DNA of 64,000 nt from GCA-2737725 sp033763995. GTDB lineage: Bacteria; Pseudomonadota; Alphaproteobacteria; Rhodospirillales; Rhodospirillaceae. The stretch covers positions 1 through 64,000 of the forward strand of contig JANRJL010000084.1 in assembly GCA_033763995.1 (NCBI GenBank), given 5' to 3'. The notes under the pieces were generated by a model, which was given only the letters and a program-made list of their open reading frames with translations, searched no databases and had not been told where the DNA came from. The stretch's first letter is position 1. Each line of letters opens with the position of its first letter. Made by a program: the position numbers and the translations under genes. Positions 16,679-25,885 of this stretch are shown one piece after another.

Positions 16679-17854
16679 TTACGCCGGTTTGGTGCCCATG
16701 ACGTTGCGGTTCGCGCCGCGCCGCGCGGCCGGGCCGTTCTCGTTGACGACGAAGCCCGCCTTGCGCATCTCGCCCTCGAGGTCGAGCGCGGTGTACTCGA
16801 GCCGCCACACCTCGGCGTTCCAGCGGTAGTCCTGCCAGGCGCGGAACTGCTGGTAGGCCAGCCGCGGCTTGGGCGTGCCGGTGAACAGATCGATGGGATA
16901 GAACACGCCGCCCGGGCGTAGCGTGCGAAATGCCTCGGCGATCATGCCGCGCGCGCCCTCGGTGGTGACTTCGTGGAACACGAGGTTGTTCATGACCACG
17001 TCGAAGTGGTTATCGGGGAACTTGCTCCGTTCCGACAGCTGCTGAATGAAATTCACGTCGATGCCGCGGTCCACCGCCAGCACCTGGGCGTAACGCAGCA
17101 TGGGCGCGGCCACGTCGTCGCCCCACACCTCGGCCTCGGGGAACTTGAGCTTCAAGGCCATGGTGAGCTGGCCGATGCTGCAGCCCTGCTCCAGCACGCG
17201 CTTGACCTTGCCGTCGGCGGGCCGCGGCACGGCGTTGGCGAACATCGCTTGCGCGTTGTCCTGGAAATTGCCGCCGTTGAACACCACGTTCTGGCCGTGC
17301 AGGTAGATGTAGCCCGCGAACGGGTCGCCGACGTAGCCGCCCGGCTGGATGTGGATCTCGTGCTTCACGTAGGGCGGCAGGTCCAGCTTGGCGTCCAGCT
17401 CGAGGCTGCCGGGCCCGGCCTTCATGGCGCGGTCCATTTCCTCCATGTAGGCGTCGGCGTTCTTGTGGGCTTCTTTCTGAACCGTCGACCACATGGCGCG
17501 CTGGGTGTTTTCCCAGTTGTGGATGATCACCATCATCTCGGGGTCGGGCGCCATGAGTTTGATGGTGTCGTCCATGGAGATCGGGCTGTCGGGCTTAAGA
17601 CCATGGGCCTTGAGGATCGTCTCGGCCCGGGCGATGGCGGCGCGGTTGAGCTCGCCGTTGATGAACACCCGGTAGCCGGTCATGAAATCCTGGGCGCTTT
17701 CGAGGTCGAGGCGCGGCAGGCGCTCGAGAATGCCGGTGGTGCCGCGCGGCTCCACGTCGAAGGGCAAGCCCTTGGCCGACGCCTTGAAGGCCGAGATCGC
17801 CGCGGCCGCGCCGGCGGCCGTGGACAACAGGAACGAACGACGTTGAGCCATCAT
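16679..17854 (-). CDS. Class I methyltransferase with twin-arginine leader, copy A
   Basis: This 391-residue protein starts MMAQRRSFLLSTAAGAAAA, with a twin-arginine and hydrophobic stretch like a Tat signal, and likely cleavage near ASA at 27. The N-terminal half has ERLPRLDLESAQDF, MWSTVQKE and the HIQPGGYVGDPFAG linker. The Rossmann half has VLEQGCSIGQL, VWGDDVAAPML, FDVVMNNLVFHEV and LRPGGVFYPIDLFTG. SAM is not normally available outside the cytoplasm, so an exported methyltransferase fold is odd: it may be a repurposed fold or stay cytoplasmic. The ATG follows AAGGAG. It is cotranscribed with copy B, 30 bases upstream. Confidence 0.82.
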   Translation of the reverse strand: MMAQRRSFLLSTAAGAAAAISAFKASAKGLPFDVEPRGTTGILERLPRLDLESAQDFMTGYRVFINGELNRAAIARAETILKAHGLKPDSPISMDDTIKLMAPDPEMMVIIHNWENTQRAMWSTVQKEAHKNADAYMEEMDRAMKAGPGSLELDAKLDLPPYVKHEIHIQPGGYVGDPFAGYIYLHGQNVVFNGGNFQDNAQAMFANAVPRPADGKVKRVLEQGCSIGQLTMALKLKFPEAEVWGDDVAAPMLRYAQVLAVDRGIDVNFIQQLSERSKFPDNHFDVVMNNLVFHEVTTEGARGMIAEAFRTLRPGGVFYPIDLFTGTPKPRLAYQQFRAWQDYRWNAEVWRLEYTALDLEGEMRKAGFVVNENGPAARRGANRNVMGTKPA

Positions 17855-17884
17855 GACCGTTCTCCTTGATGAAGAGTGTATTGC

Positions 17885-19069
17885 CTAGGCACGCTTGGTC
17901 CCGAGGATGTTGCGCTTGGTCCCCGGGCGTCCCGGCGGGCCGTTCTCGTCGACCTCGAACCCGGCGTCGCGCATGGCCCCGGCGAAATCGAGCGCGGCGT
18001 ACTCCAGCCGCCATGGCTCGCCGTTCCAGCGCATGTCCCACCACTGGCGGAACTTGCCGTAGGCGGTCTTGGGCGGCGGGCCGCCGGTGTAGAAGTCCAT
18101 CGGGTAATAGACGCCGCCCGGGCGCAGCACGCGCAGCGATTCCTTCAAGATGTCCCGGGCCCCCTGCTGCGTCACTTCATGGAACATGATGTTGTTGGTG
18201 ACGATGTCGAAGTGGTTGTCGGGGAACTTGCTGTCCTCGGCCAGGCGCTGGGCGAAATGCACCTCCACGCCCAGGTCGGCGGCGCGCATGTGGGCGAACC
18301 GCACCATCGGCCCGCCGACGTCGATGGCCCAGATCTCGGCGGTGGGGAAGCGCTGCTTCAAGGCCACGGCCAACTGGCCGCAGCTGGTGCCCTGCTCGAG
18401 GATGCGCAGCACCTTGCCGTCCTTCGGCACGGGCACGGCATTGGCATAGGCGAAGTGCAATTCGTCCTGATTGTTGCGCCCGGTGTAGAAGTTGTTGGTG
18501 CCGTACAAGTACATGTGGCCCGCGAAGGCATCGCCCACATAGCCGCCCGGCTGAATGTGGATTTCGTGGGTGGTGTAGGCGGGCGGCTTCATGTCGGGAT
18601 TGAGCTCCAGCGTGCCGGGCCCGGCTTTGTCGGCGGCCTCCATTTCGGCCATGTAGGCGTCGGTGTTGCCGTGGAACTCGTTGTACAGCGTGCGCCAGCT
18701 GATCTGCTGGGCGCTGAGCCAACTACGCGCGCTGTTGGCCACCACCGGATCCTTGCCGGTGTGTTCCAGGATCGTCTCGAAGGGCAGATCGGCGTTGGGG
18801 TCCAGACCCTTGGACTTGAGGATCGCGTTGATGCGGCTTTCGGCCGAGCGCGACATCTGGCCGTTCACGAACTGGCGGAAGCCGGTGATGAAGTCATGGG
18901 TGCTTTCGAGGTCCAAGCGCGGCAGGCGCTCGAGACGGCCGTTGGCGCCGCGCGGCTGCACGTCATTGGGCAGGCCAGCCTCGGCGGAACGCCCGCTCAG
19001 CGCGCCCTTGGCGGCGCCGGCGGCGGCAACGGTGGAGGCGAACAACGTGCGGCGATTGAGCATGGTCAT
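17885..19069 (-). CDS. Class I methyltransferase with twin-arginine leader, copy B
   Basis: This 394-residue protein begins MTMLNRRTLFASTVAAAGAA, again a twin-arginine leader. It aligns with copy A throughout: ERLPRLDLESTHDF, the HEIHIQPGGYVGDAFAG linker, ILEQGTSCGQL, IWAIDVGGPMV, FHEVTQQGA and LRPGGVYYPMDFYTG. The copies also share a tail with an NGP..R.G..RN(V/I)(M/L)GTK pattern. It lies 11 bases downstream of the small partner gene at 19081, in the same direction. The same small-gene plus methyltransferase order is repeated at 63907 to 62298. Role unknown. Confidence 0.82.
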   Translation of the reverse strand: MTMLNRRTLFASTVAAAGAAKGALSGRSAEAGLPNDVQPRGANGRLERLPRLDLESTHDFITGFRQFVNGQMSRSAESRINAILKSKGLDPNADLPFETILEHTGKDPVVANSARSWLSAQQISWRTLYNEFHGNTDAYMAEMEAADKAGPGTLELNPDMKPPAYTTHEIHIQPGGYVGDAFAGHMYLYGTNNFYTGRNNQDELHFAYANAVPVPKDGKVLRILEQGTSCGQLAVALKQRFPTAEIWAIDVGGPMVRFAHMRAADLGVEVHFAQRLAEDSKFPDNHFDIVTNNIMFHEVTQQGARDILKESLRVLRPGGVYYPMDFYTGGPPPKTAYGKFRQWWDMRWNGEPWRLEYAALDFAGAMRDAGFEVDENGPPGRPGTKRNILGTKRA

Positions 19070-19080
19070 GGTCCCCTCCC

Positions 19081-19434
19081 TTATTTCTTCGACGGCGCGG
19101 CGCCGGCATTGAGCGCGACCACGTCCTCGCCGCTGCGGGCGAAGTGGCCGTAGATATTGCGGATGAACTCATCGCGCTCGGCCATGAGCATGCGTTCCTC
19201 GTCGGCGGTGGGCATGTATTGCTCGACCATGTCGCGGGAAATCTTGCCGTTCTTTTCGAACAGCATTTCCGTGATCTTGGCGCGGCGGCGCACCGCCCAG
19301 GTCTCGGCGCCCAAGGCGATCAGCGCGGTCATCATGTCGTCCATGACCGCATTGCCGAGGAACACGGCGCGGTCGGTGTCGGACTTGATGAAATCGGTGG
19401 TGTAATCTTTGGACGCGGACTTGGCGTCGGCCAT
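19081..19434 (-). CDS. Small helical partner protein of the exported methyltransferases
   Basis: This 117-residue protein has no signal peptide or membrane segment and is predicted largely helical. The core reads TWAVRRRAKITEMLFEKNGKIS followed by MVEQYMPTADEERML. A paralogue at 63521 shares WA(V/I)(R/Q)RR, LEKNG, (M/I)(V/I)EQY and PT(A)(D/E)E. The same PTADE-like stretch occurs in the N-terminal part of the methyltransferases at 9202 and 10548. Because both copies are the first gene upstream of a twin-arginine methyltransferase, a subunit or chaperone role is inferred. The ATG at 19434 follows AGGAGGG. Family not recognised. Confidence 0.75.
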   Translation of the reverse strand: MADAKSASKDYTTDFIKSDTDRAVFLGNAVMDDMMTALIALGAETWAVRRRAKITEMLFEKNGKISRDMVEQYMPTADEERMLMAERDEFIRNIYGHFARSGEDVVALNAGAAPSKK

Positions 19435-19629
19435 GGGCAACCCTCCTGCGACAACGAATGACAAATCATACCATCCGCGACCGCGCACCTTCCGTATAAT
19501 GTGACGCTCCGGTCATGGCGCGACCTCGGCCGCTGCGCGGATTGTGCAATGCAACATGAAGGTTACTGCAAGGCGCCGTGCTAGGTTTCGCGCAGGACAA
19601 AGCCCCAGATTTGAAGCAGGGAGACCGCC

Positions 19630-20763
19630 ATGTTCATGAACTTTTGGTACGCCGCCGAGGAATCCAAGAACCTCACGGATAAGCCGATGCACCTCAAGAT
19701 GCTGGGCCAGGAGTTCGTGCTGTTCCGCGACTCCAAGGGCAAAGCCCATTGCCTGGCCAATGTCTGCGTCCATCGCGGGGCCTCGCTGGCCCACGGCAAG
19801 GTCAAGGGCGACACCATCGAGTGCCCCTATCACGGCTGGCAGTTCCAGGGCGCCGACGGCGTGTGCACGAAAATTCCGTCGCTGGGCAAGGACGGCAAGA
19901 TTCCGGCGCGCGCCAAGGTCGACAGCTACCCGGTGCAGGAAAAGTACGGCCTGGTGTTCTGCTTCCTGGGCGATCTGCCCGAGACCGAGCGCGTGCCGAT
20001 CATGGACATGCCCGAATGGGACGACCCCAAGTGGCGCTTCACCACCCTGGCCTATGAATGGCGTGCCGATTGGCAACGGGCCATGGAAAACTCCCTCGAT
20101 CCCGCCCACACCGAATTCGTGCACCCGAGCATGGGCTATCAGGGCGGCCGCGAGGACTACAACGTGCCGGAACTGGAAGTGGTCGAAGGCCCCTACGGTG
20201 TCGGCGCCATGACCAAGTTCGTCTCGCCCGACCTGCCGCATGAGAAAATGAAGGGCCTCAAGGGCGAAGGCCAGATGGAAGCGGGTTCCACCACCTGGGG
20301 CGTGGGCCAATCGGTGACCAAGCTGCATTTCTCGCCGGTGGCGTGGGCGCACCAGTACACCTTCACCACGCCCATCGACGAACACCACATCCGCCGCTGG
20401 TTCGTGCAGGGCCGCAACTTCCGCATCGACGCAGCCATGGATGCGCCGGTGAACGAGCGCAACCTCGCGGTCGTGGATCAGGACAAGCAGGTGGTGACGC
20501 GGCTCGCGCCCTTCTTCACGCCCGAGTCCCCGACCGAGGAAGTCATGGTCAAGGCCGACGCCGTGATCGTGCGCTTCCGCGACAAGCTGAAAAGTTTCGA
20601 GGCCAAGGGCTGGCGCATCGACGTCGACAAGGTCAATGCGCTGCGCGAGAAAAAGGCCTTCGCCATTCCCTCGCCGGCGCGGCGCGCCAACAAGGGCTGG
20701 GCCTTGGACCCGGTGCCCACGGTGGCCAGCGGCCCCGTCGCCGCCCAGGTGGCGGCGGAATAA
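19630..20763 (+). CDS. Rieske non-haem iron oxygenase, alpha subunit (subgroup A)
   Basis: This 377-residue protein is the close paralogue of the one at 12406, starting MFMNFWYAAEES. It has Rieske ligands Cys46, His48, Cys65 and His68 and iron ligands His160 and His165 in DPAHTEFVH. The C-terminus reads IPSPARRANKGWALDPVP. It is divergent from the small partner and exported methyltransferase operon, which suggests shared regulation, and is followed by a good terminator. A separate reductase must supply electrons. Substrate unknown. Confidence 0.93.
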   Translation: MFMNFWYAAEESKNLTDKPMHLKMLGQEFVLFRDSKGKAHCLANVCVHRGASLAHGKVKGDTIECPYHGWQFQGADGVCTKIPSLGKDGKIPARAKVDSYPVQEKYGLVFCFLGDLPETERVPIMDMPEWDDPKWRFTTLAYEWRADWQRAMENSLDPAHTEFVHPSMGYQGGREDYNVPELEVVEGPYGVGAMTKFVSPDLPHEKMKGLKGEGQMEAGSTTWGVGQSVTKLHFSPVAWAHQYTFTTPIDEHHIRRWFVQGRNFRIDAAMDAPVNERNLAVVDQDKQVVTRLAPFFTPESPTEEVMVKADAVIVRFRDKLKSFEAKGWRIDVDKVNALREKKAFAIPSPARRANKGWALDPVPTVASGPVAAQVAAE

Positions 20764-20791
20764 GCCCGCGCCAAACTAAGGTATCCACAGC

Positions 20792-20826
20792 AAGGCCGGG
20801 GGCGTCTCCCCGGCCTTTGCTTTATT
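20792..20826 (+). terminator. Rho-independent terminator
   Basis: A perfect 10-bp stem (AAGGCCGGGG/CCCCGGCCTT) with a 6-base loop is followed by TGCTTTATTT. It ends the Rieske transcript. Confidence 0.85.
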
Positions 20827-20925
20827 TGCCATCGTCAAATTTTGATCGCAGTCAAAGCGGCCCCATGGGGCCCATGGCACCGTGCGCGCGATGGGAATTG
20901 CCACTCTCCACGCGCCAAGGACGTC

Positions 20926-21792
20926 ATGAGCATCAAGCGCATCCTCACCCCCCTCTCCGGCCGGTCGGATTCCGCCACCGTGGCCGCCGCCGCCTGCGAC
21001 ATCGCCAAGGTCACCGCCGGGCATGTCGTGGGCTGCTACGTCACCCAAGGAATTCCGCCCTATGTCTATTTCGGCGGAATCGGCGGCAGCGTGGGGTTGT
21101 ACTCGGGCCAGATCGCCGAATCGCTGCATGTGCTCAACGAGCGCCAGCTCAAGGACGCGGCGGCCATTTTCGCCTCGGTGCGCGAGCGCCACGGCGTTTC
21201 TTCGCGCATCAACGGACCCACCCCGCACGGCCCCTCGGCGGAATGGGCGGGCGATCAAGGCGGGCCGCTGGCGTTCGCCAATGCCGCGCGGCTGGCCGAC
21301 GTGGTGGTGGTGGCCCAGCCCGCCGACGACAAGGGCTTCGACCACATCGCCGTGTTCGAGGCCGCGTTGCTGCGCGCCAAGCGGCCGGTGCTGGTGGCCC
21401 CCGACGCGGCCAAGGGCATCGATCTGGCCACCGTGGCGATCGCCTTCAACGGCAGCGCCGAGGGCGCGCGCGCCGTGACCGAGGCCTTGCCGCTGCTGGA
21501 GAACGCGGGCGCGATTCACATTCTCACGGCCGGGGCGCGCAACGACGACGAGCCCAGCGCCGCGGACCTGAAGGAATATCTCGGCTGGCACGGCCTCAAG
21601 GCCACCTGCCACGCGCGCGAGGCGGCCGCGGGCAACGCGGCGGAAACGCTGCTGAGCATGGCGCACGAGGTGGGCGCCAAGCTGCTGATCATGGGCGGGT
21701 ACACCCACAGCCATCTGCGCGAGATGGTGATGGGCGGCGTGACGCGCTACATGCTCGAGCGCTCCGACGTGCCGCTGTTCATGGTGCATTAG
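20926..21792 (+). CDS. Universal stress protein, tandem USP domains
   Basis: This 288-residue protein starts MSIKRILTPLSGRSDSATVAAAACDIAK. The second half ends with IMGGYTHSHLREMVMGGVTRYML, the G-x2-G-x9-G nucleotide-binding region of UspA-type domains, although the following S/T is preserved only loosely. It is cytoplasmic. It is the second tandem-USP gene beside a catabolic block, the other being at 4868. The sequences are well diverged. The ATG at 20926 was chosen by domain boundary; upstream residues in the frame are not USP-like. Confidence 0.85.
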   Translation: MSIKRILTPLSGRSDSATVAAAACDIAKVTAGHVVGCYVTQGIPPYVYFGGIGGSVGLYSGQIAESLHVLNERQLKDAAAIFASVRERHGVSSRINGPTPHGPSAEWAGDQGGPLAFANAARLADVVVVAQPADDKGFDHIAVFEAALLRAKRPVLVAPDAAKGIDLATVAIAFNGSAEGARAVTEALPLLENAGAIHILTAGARNDDEPSAADLKEYLGWHGLKATCHAREAAAGNAAETLLSMAHEVGAKLLIMGGYTHSHLREMVMGGVTRYMLERSDVPLFMVH

Positions 21793-21884
21793 GCGTCGAG
21801 ACGCGCGACCAGCGGTTCAAGTGATTGCTGCTTGAGCAACAGGCCAATAGAATGCGTGTCGCCAGTATCTTGCGAGCAGCACAC

Positions 21885-22109
21885 ATGGAGCGCCTTTTTT
21901 CGACTGTTAGAATAGATACACGCAATCAGATCGCCATTCCGAAGGCGATCCGAAATGTGCTTGGCGTAAGCGCTGGCGATAACGTCGAATTCGTGGTGGA
22001 CGGAAAATACGTCGAGCTGAGAGCGGCGGTGGAGCGATCACGCTGCGCTTTGGCGTGCTTCGATGAATGGCATGGTCCGGCCGATACACGAGGATACTCA
22101 GGGCTATAG
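21885..22109 (+). CDS. AbrB/MazE-type DNA-binding protein, orphan
   Basis: A 74-residue protein contains the swapped-hairpin AbrB/SpoVT signature: STVRIDTRNQIAIPKAIRNVLGVSAGDNVEFVV. Such domains are antitoxins or transcription factors. No toxin gene follows, only an intergenic repeat and a convergent gene, so it is an orphan. Codon use is less GC-biased than that of its neighbours, which suggests a transferred remnant. The frame extends upstream by about 20 codons and an earlier start is possible. Confidence 0.7.
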   Translation: MERLFSTVRIDTRNQIAIPKAIRNVLGVSAGDNVEFVVDGKYVELRAAVERSRCALACFDEWHGPADTRGYSGL

Positions 22110-22138
22110 TTAGGCCTTGATCGAAATCCAGCTCAAGT

Positions 22139-22228
22139 GTCGTCCTGGGATTTATTCCCAGGACCCAGAGTCACTACACGTATGGCGCTTATCGCCCTGG
22201 GTCCTGGGGACAAGCCCCAGGACGACAG
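22139..22228. repeat. Double-hairpin intergenic repeat (CCTGGG type)
   Basis: Left part CGTCCTGGG...CCCAGGACCCA and right part GGGTCCTGGGG...CCCCAGGACGAC form two hairpins and an overall inverted repeat. Same family as 27515, 37126 and 38240. Confidence 0.8.
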
Positions 22229-22232
22229 ATCG

Positions 22233-23894
22233 TTATTTCTTCCTGATCCGAACCAGCGCGTTGTCGATGTCGCTGGTGACGTAGATCGCGCCGTCAACCG
22301 CCACGGCCACGCCGGTGAACATGAAGGGCGCGGGCACTTGGTCGCCGACGTCGAGCCCCAGCGGCAGCTTGTCGGCCAGCACCTCGGGCCTGCCCTTGCC
22401 ATCCGTGTTAAGCGCGATCACGCGCTTGGCGCCCACCTCGGCCACGATCAGCCGGCCGTCGGGCGCCAGCGCGATGCCCTCGGGCCGCTTGAGCTTGCGC
22501 GCGAGCACCGTGCGGGTGTTGGCCTTGATGTCGACACGGCTCACGTCGCCGTTCTCGTAGCCGCCGCGCTTGTTCTTCTTGCCGTATTCGGTGACGTAAA
22601 AAATGCCGTTGCCCGCATCGGCGAGGCCCACGGGGCCTTCCAGGTTCCAGGCGGCGGGGCGGCGCGTGCGATCCTTGTCGCCCGCCACATGGATCAGCCG
22701 GTCGGCGCTGAAGTCGGCGACGATGAAGCCATCGGCCACGGGACTCATGTCGTAGGGCGCGCCGAAACCCGGCAGATTGGCCACCAGTTTGCCGCTGGCA
22801 CGCTCGACGATCTGCACCGTGCCGAAGGGCCACACATTGGAGTTGACGGTGGTGTCGCCGACCACGCGAGTCACCATGCCACCCAGCACGCCGGGTCCGC
22901 GCGGGATCGGGTTCACGGCGCCAGTGGCGACATCCACAATTCGCGGCCCCCAGGAGTCGGCGAGCAGGAGTCTTTCCTGGCCCGCCTCGGTCACGACGCT
23001 GACTGCACCTGGCGCGCTGAGATGACCCCAGGTCAGGCGGCGCGTGGCGCCGGTGTCCGGATCGATCTCGGTGATGCCGTTGTTGGCGGTGCTGGACACA
23101 TAAATAAAGTCGTTGGGGCCGATGGCGAGATTGTCGGCGGGCGGCGGCACGGTGGCGAGCAACTGGCGCGTGGCGCCGTCGGGCGAAAAGCGCATGACCT
23201 CGCCAGTGACGTAGTCGATGGCCACGACCCGGCCTTGTGAGTCCAAGTTCACGGCGGCCGGTTGCATGAAGCCCGTGGCGAAATCCGTCACCGCGCCGGT
23301 GGCGAGGTTCACCTTCACCAGCTTGCCCTTGAGGAACAGCGGACCGACAAGTTGACCATCGGCGGCGACCTCGAAGCCGTTGAGCCCGCCCAGCTTCTCG
23401 GCGATGCGCCGCGGCGGCGTGGCCCCGGTGGGATCGATCTCCAGCAATTCGTCGGCACGGAAAATGCGCGTCGCGAACAGCCGGCCGTCCTTGGCGTAGT
23501 TGATCGAATTAAGGCCGGACAGCCCCTCGGCCAGGGTCACGATTTTTCCGCGCGGGGTGCGCGCGAAGACCGCTTCGAAACTGCCCGCCGTCCAGGCGAG
23601 CGTGCCGTCGGGCGCGAAGGCGAGATCGTCGCAGGTGCCGCGCGGCGGGCCGACATGGGTCGTGACCGCGTTCGATTTCAGGTCAATGCGATAAATGCTG
23701 TGGCCCGTCAGGCTGCACGCGTACAGCGCGCCGTCGGGCCCGAACGCGAGGCCATGAACGCCGTGCATGGGCGAGCCCGGCACCACGATCTCGGTGGTGT
23801 ACGTTTCGCGACCCGCGGCAGGTTGCACCGCCATTGTGCTCAACCCGGCCAGCAAGGCCGCGCATAATGTTATTGTCCGATGAACTGTCTTCAT
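22233..23894 (-). CDS. Exported SMP-30/NHL-like beta-propeller protein
   Basis: This 553-residue protein has a Sec signal (TITLCAALLAGLSTMAVQPAAG) and then many repeated blades. The recurring motif is G-LAFGPDGALYAC, D-LAFAPDGTLAW, NLAIGPNDFIYVSS, G-IALAPDGRLIVAE and a similar final blade. The family includes SMP-30/gluconolactonases and NHL proteins, acting as lactonases or scaffolds. The length suggests two propellers. It is probably periplasmic. It converges with the orphan AbrB gene and is divergent from the S10 peptidase, 132 bases away. Lactonase activity would suit ring-opening of an oxidised substrate, but this is inference. Confidence 0.8.
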   Translation of the reverse strand: MKTVHRTITLCAALLAGLSTMAVQPAAGRETYTTEIVVPGSPMHGVHGLAFGPDGALYACSLTGHSIYRIDLKSNAVTTHVGPPRGTCDDLAFAPDGTLAWTAGSFEAVFARTPRGKIVTLAEGLSGLNSINYAKDGRLFATRIFRADELLEIDPTGATPPRRIAEKLGGLNGFEVAADGQLVGPLFLKGKLVKVNLATGAVTDFATGFMQPAAVNLDSQGRVVAIDYVTGEVMRFSPDGATRQLLATVPPPADNLAIGPNDFIYVSSTANNGITEIDPDTGATRRLTWGHLSAPGAVSVVTEAGQERLLLADSWGPRIVDVATGAVNPIPRGPGVLGGMVTRVVGDTTVNSNVWPFGTVQIVERASGKLVANLPGFGAPYDMSPVADGFIVADFSADRLIHVAGDKDRTRRPAAWNLEGPVGLADAGNGIFYVTEYGKKNKRGGYENGDVSRVDIKANTRTVLARKLKRPEGIALAPDGRLIVAEVGAKRVIALNTDGKGRPEVLADKLPLGLDVGDQVPAPFMFTGVAVAVDGAIYVTSDIDNALVRIRKK

Positions 23895-24026
23895 GGGCCC
23901 ACCTTCTGTACCTGTCGTACCAAGCTAGCGCACTACAGCCCGGCCGGACAGGGCGCCGCTTTGTGGACAAGGCTTCGACCAGCCCGTAAGGTTTGATCCA
24001 AGCCACCCCAGCCAGGGAAATCACCG

Positions 24027-25580
24027 ATGTTGCTCCGCCTTTCGATGATCGTTTTCGCCTGCGTGATCGCACTGATCGCGTCCCCGCTTGCCCCCTCCTT
24101 CGCCCAGGACGATGCCAAGTCCGAGAAATCGGAAAAATCCGACGACAAGAAGGACGCCAAACCCGAAAAGCTTGAACCCAAGGTGTTCGTGAAGGACTTC
24201 ACGGGCACCTTCGGCGACGAGAAAGTCGCCTACACCGCCACGGCGGGCGAGACGTTCCTGAAAAACGACAAGGGCGAGGACATCGCCGCCATCTTTTCGG
24301 TGGCTTACGTGAAGAAAGACCTGGCCGACCCCACCAAGCGCCCGGTGACGTTTGTCTTTAATGGCGGCCCGGGCTCGGCGTCGCTGTGGCTGCACATGGG
24401 CGTGTTCGGCCCCAAGCGCATCGTCGTGCCCAGCGACGGCACGCCGGCGGGCGCGGCGCCCTACCGGATCGAGGACAACAGCTTAAGCATTCTCGACGTC
24501 TCGGACCTGGTGTTCATCGACCCCGTCGGCACCGGCTATTCCAAGGCCATCGGCAAGGGCAAGGACGAGGACTTCTGGGGCTTGAAGGAGGACGCCGAGT
24601 CCATCGCCGAGTTCATCCGCGTGTGGATCACCAAGAACGGCCGCTGGAACTCGGCCAAGTACATCGCCGGCGAGAGCTACGGCACCACCCGCGCCGCGCG
24701 CCTGGTGGCCGCGCTGCAAGGCGGCTTCAACGGCGTGACCATGAACGGGGTCATCCTGATTTCCTCGATCCTCGATTTCCACACCGCCGACTTCAACCCC
24801 GGCAGCAACATGCCCTACGTCGGCTTCCTGCCCACCTACGCGGCCGCCGCGTGGTATCACGGCAAAGTCACGCCCAAGCCCGAGAGCCTGGAAAAATTCA
24901 TGGACGAAGTGCGCGCCTTCGCCGTGAACGAGTACATCGTGGCCCTGCTCAAGGGCAACACGCTGCAGGGCGAGGAACGCAAGGCCGTCGTCAAGAAGCT
25001 CGCGCGCTACACCGGCCTTTCCGAAACCTACGTCGAGCAGACCGATCTGCGCATCAACGCCTTCCGGTTCATGAAGCAACTGCTGCGCGACGAGGGCAAG
25101 GCGATCGGGCGCTTCGACGCGCGCTACACCGGCAAGGACTACGACGACGCCGGCGAGCGCTTCGACAACGACCCCTCGGGCTATGGCATCGACGGCGCCT
25201 ATGTGACGTCGGTGAACGATTACCTCACGCGCGTGCTGAAGGTCGATCTCGACCGGCGCTACAAAATTCTCGACGGCACGCCCGGCTCCAAATGGAAATG
25301 GAGCGAGGGCGGCGGCGGCTGGGCCACGCATGTCAACGTGGCACCCCACCTCGGCACGGCCATGCGCGAGAACGCGAGCTTCCGCGTCTATCAGGCCAAC
25401 GGCTATTTCGATCTCGCCACGCCGTTTCACGCCACCGAGATCACCATGGCCGACAACGGCATCGACCTCGCCCGCGTGACCATGAGCTACTTCGAGGGCG
25501 GGCACATGATGTACACCCACGAGCCGTCCTTGCGCCGCCTCGCCGCCGAGGTGCGCGCCTTCATCGCGGCGGGGCGGTAG
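24027..25580 (+). CDS. Peptidase S10 (serine carboxypeptidase-like), exported
   Basis: This 517-residue protein has a Sec signal (MLLRLSMIVFACVIALIASPLAPSFA) and a Lys/Glu-rich linker. It keeps the S10 features: NGGPGSAS near 112, the nucleophile Ser217 in GESYG, Asp462 in GYFDLATPF and His493 in GGHMMY. The catalytic triad is therefore complete. These enzymes remove C-terminal residues or act as acyl-transferases and esterases. It is likely periplasmic. It may trim a conjugated substrate; the propeller gene is its divergent neighbour. Confidence 0.9.
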   Translation: MLLRLSMIVFACVIALIASPLAPSFAQDDAKSEKSEKSDDKKDAKPEKLEPKVFVKDFTGTFGDEKVAYTATAGETFLKNDKGEDIAAIFSVAYVKKDLADPTKRPVTFVFNGGPGSASLWLHMGVFGPKRIVVPSDGTPAGAAPYRIEDNSLSILDVSDLVFIDPVGTGYSKAIGKGKDEDFWGLKEDAESIAEFIRVWITKNGRWNSAKYIAGESYGTTRAARLVAALQGGFNGVTMNGVILISSILDFHTADFNPGSNMPYVGFLPTYAAAAWYHGKVTPKPESLEKFMDEVRAFAVNEYIVALLKGNTLQGEERKAVVKKLARYTGLSETYVEQTDLRINAFRFMKQLLRDEGKAIGRFDARYTGKDYDDAGERFDNDPSGYGIDGAYVTSVNDYLTRVLKVDLDRRYKILDGTPGSKWKWSEGGGGWATHVNVAPHLGTAMRENASFRVYQANGYFDLATPFHATEITMADNGIDLARVTMSYFEGGHMMYTHEPSLRRLAAEVRAFIAAGR

Positions 25581-25885
25581 GGCGATATTCACCCGGCGCA
25601 AGTTTCAACTGACCTCTCCTTTGGGAGAGGTCGAGCGAAGCGAGGATGAGGGCGAGTTGTTTGCGCATTCACCGCCGCGGCCGAGTCGCAAAACAAAGCA
25701 CCCTCACCCGCCCCTGCGGGGTGACCTCTCCCGTCCGGCCGGAGGCCGGCCATATGATGGCGCGTCTTCGACGCGACGGAGAGGTTTACGTACGACCACC
25801 GCACGGGCGTTGGCATTCAGTATCTTGGATTCCAATCCCCGCGCCATACAATGCGCCGCATTCCGACCCGCAGAAGGACTTCGCC
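25581..25885. repeat. Intergenic repeat region, no gene
   Basis: About 305 bases without a credible gene. The part from 25612 to about 25790 has CCTCTCC/GGAGAGG motifs, a CACCCTCACCCGCCCCTGCGG stretch... then a GGCCGGAGGCCGGCC palindrome, matching the repeat class in 16310 to 16678. The remainder holds the leader of the flavin oxidase gene. Confidence 0.55.
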
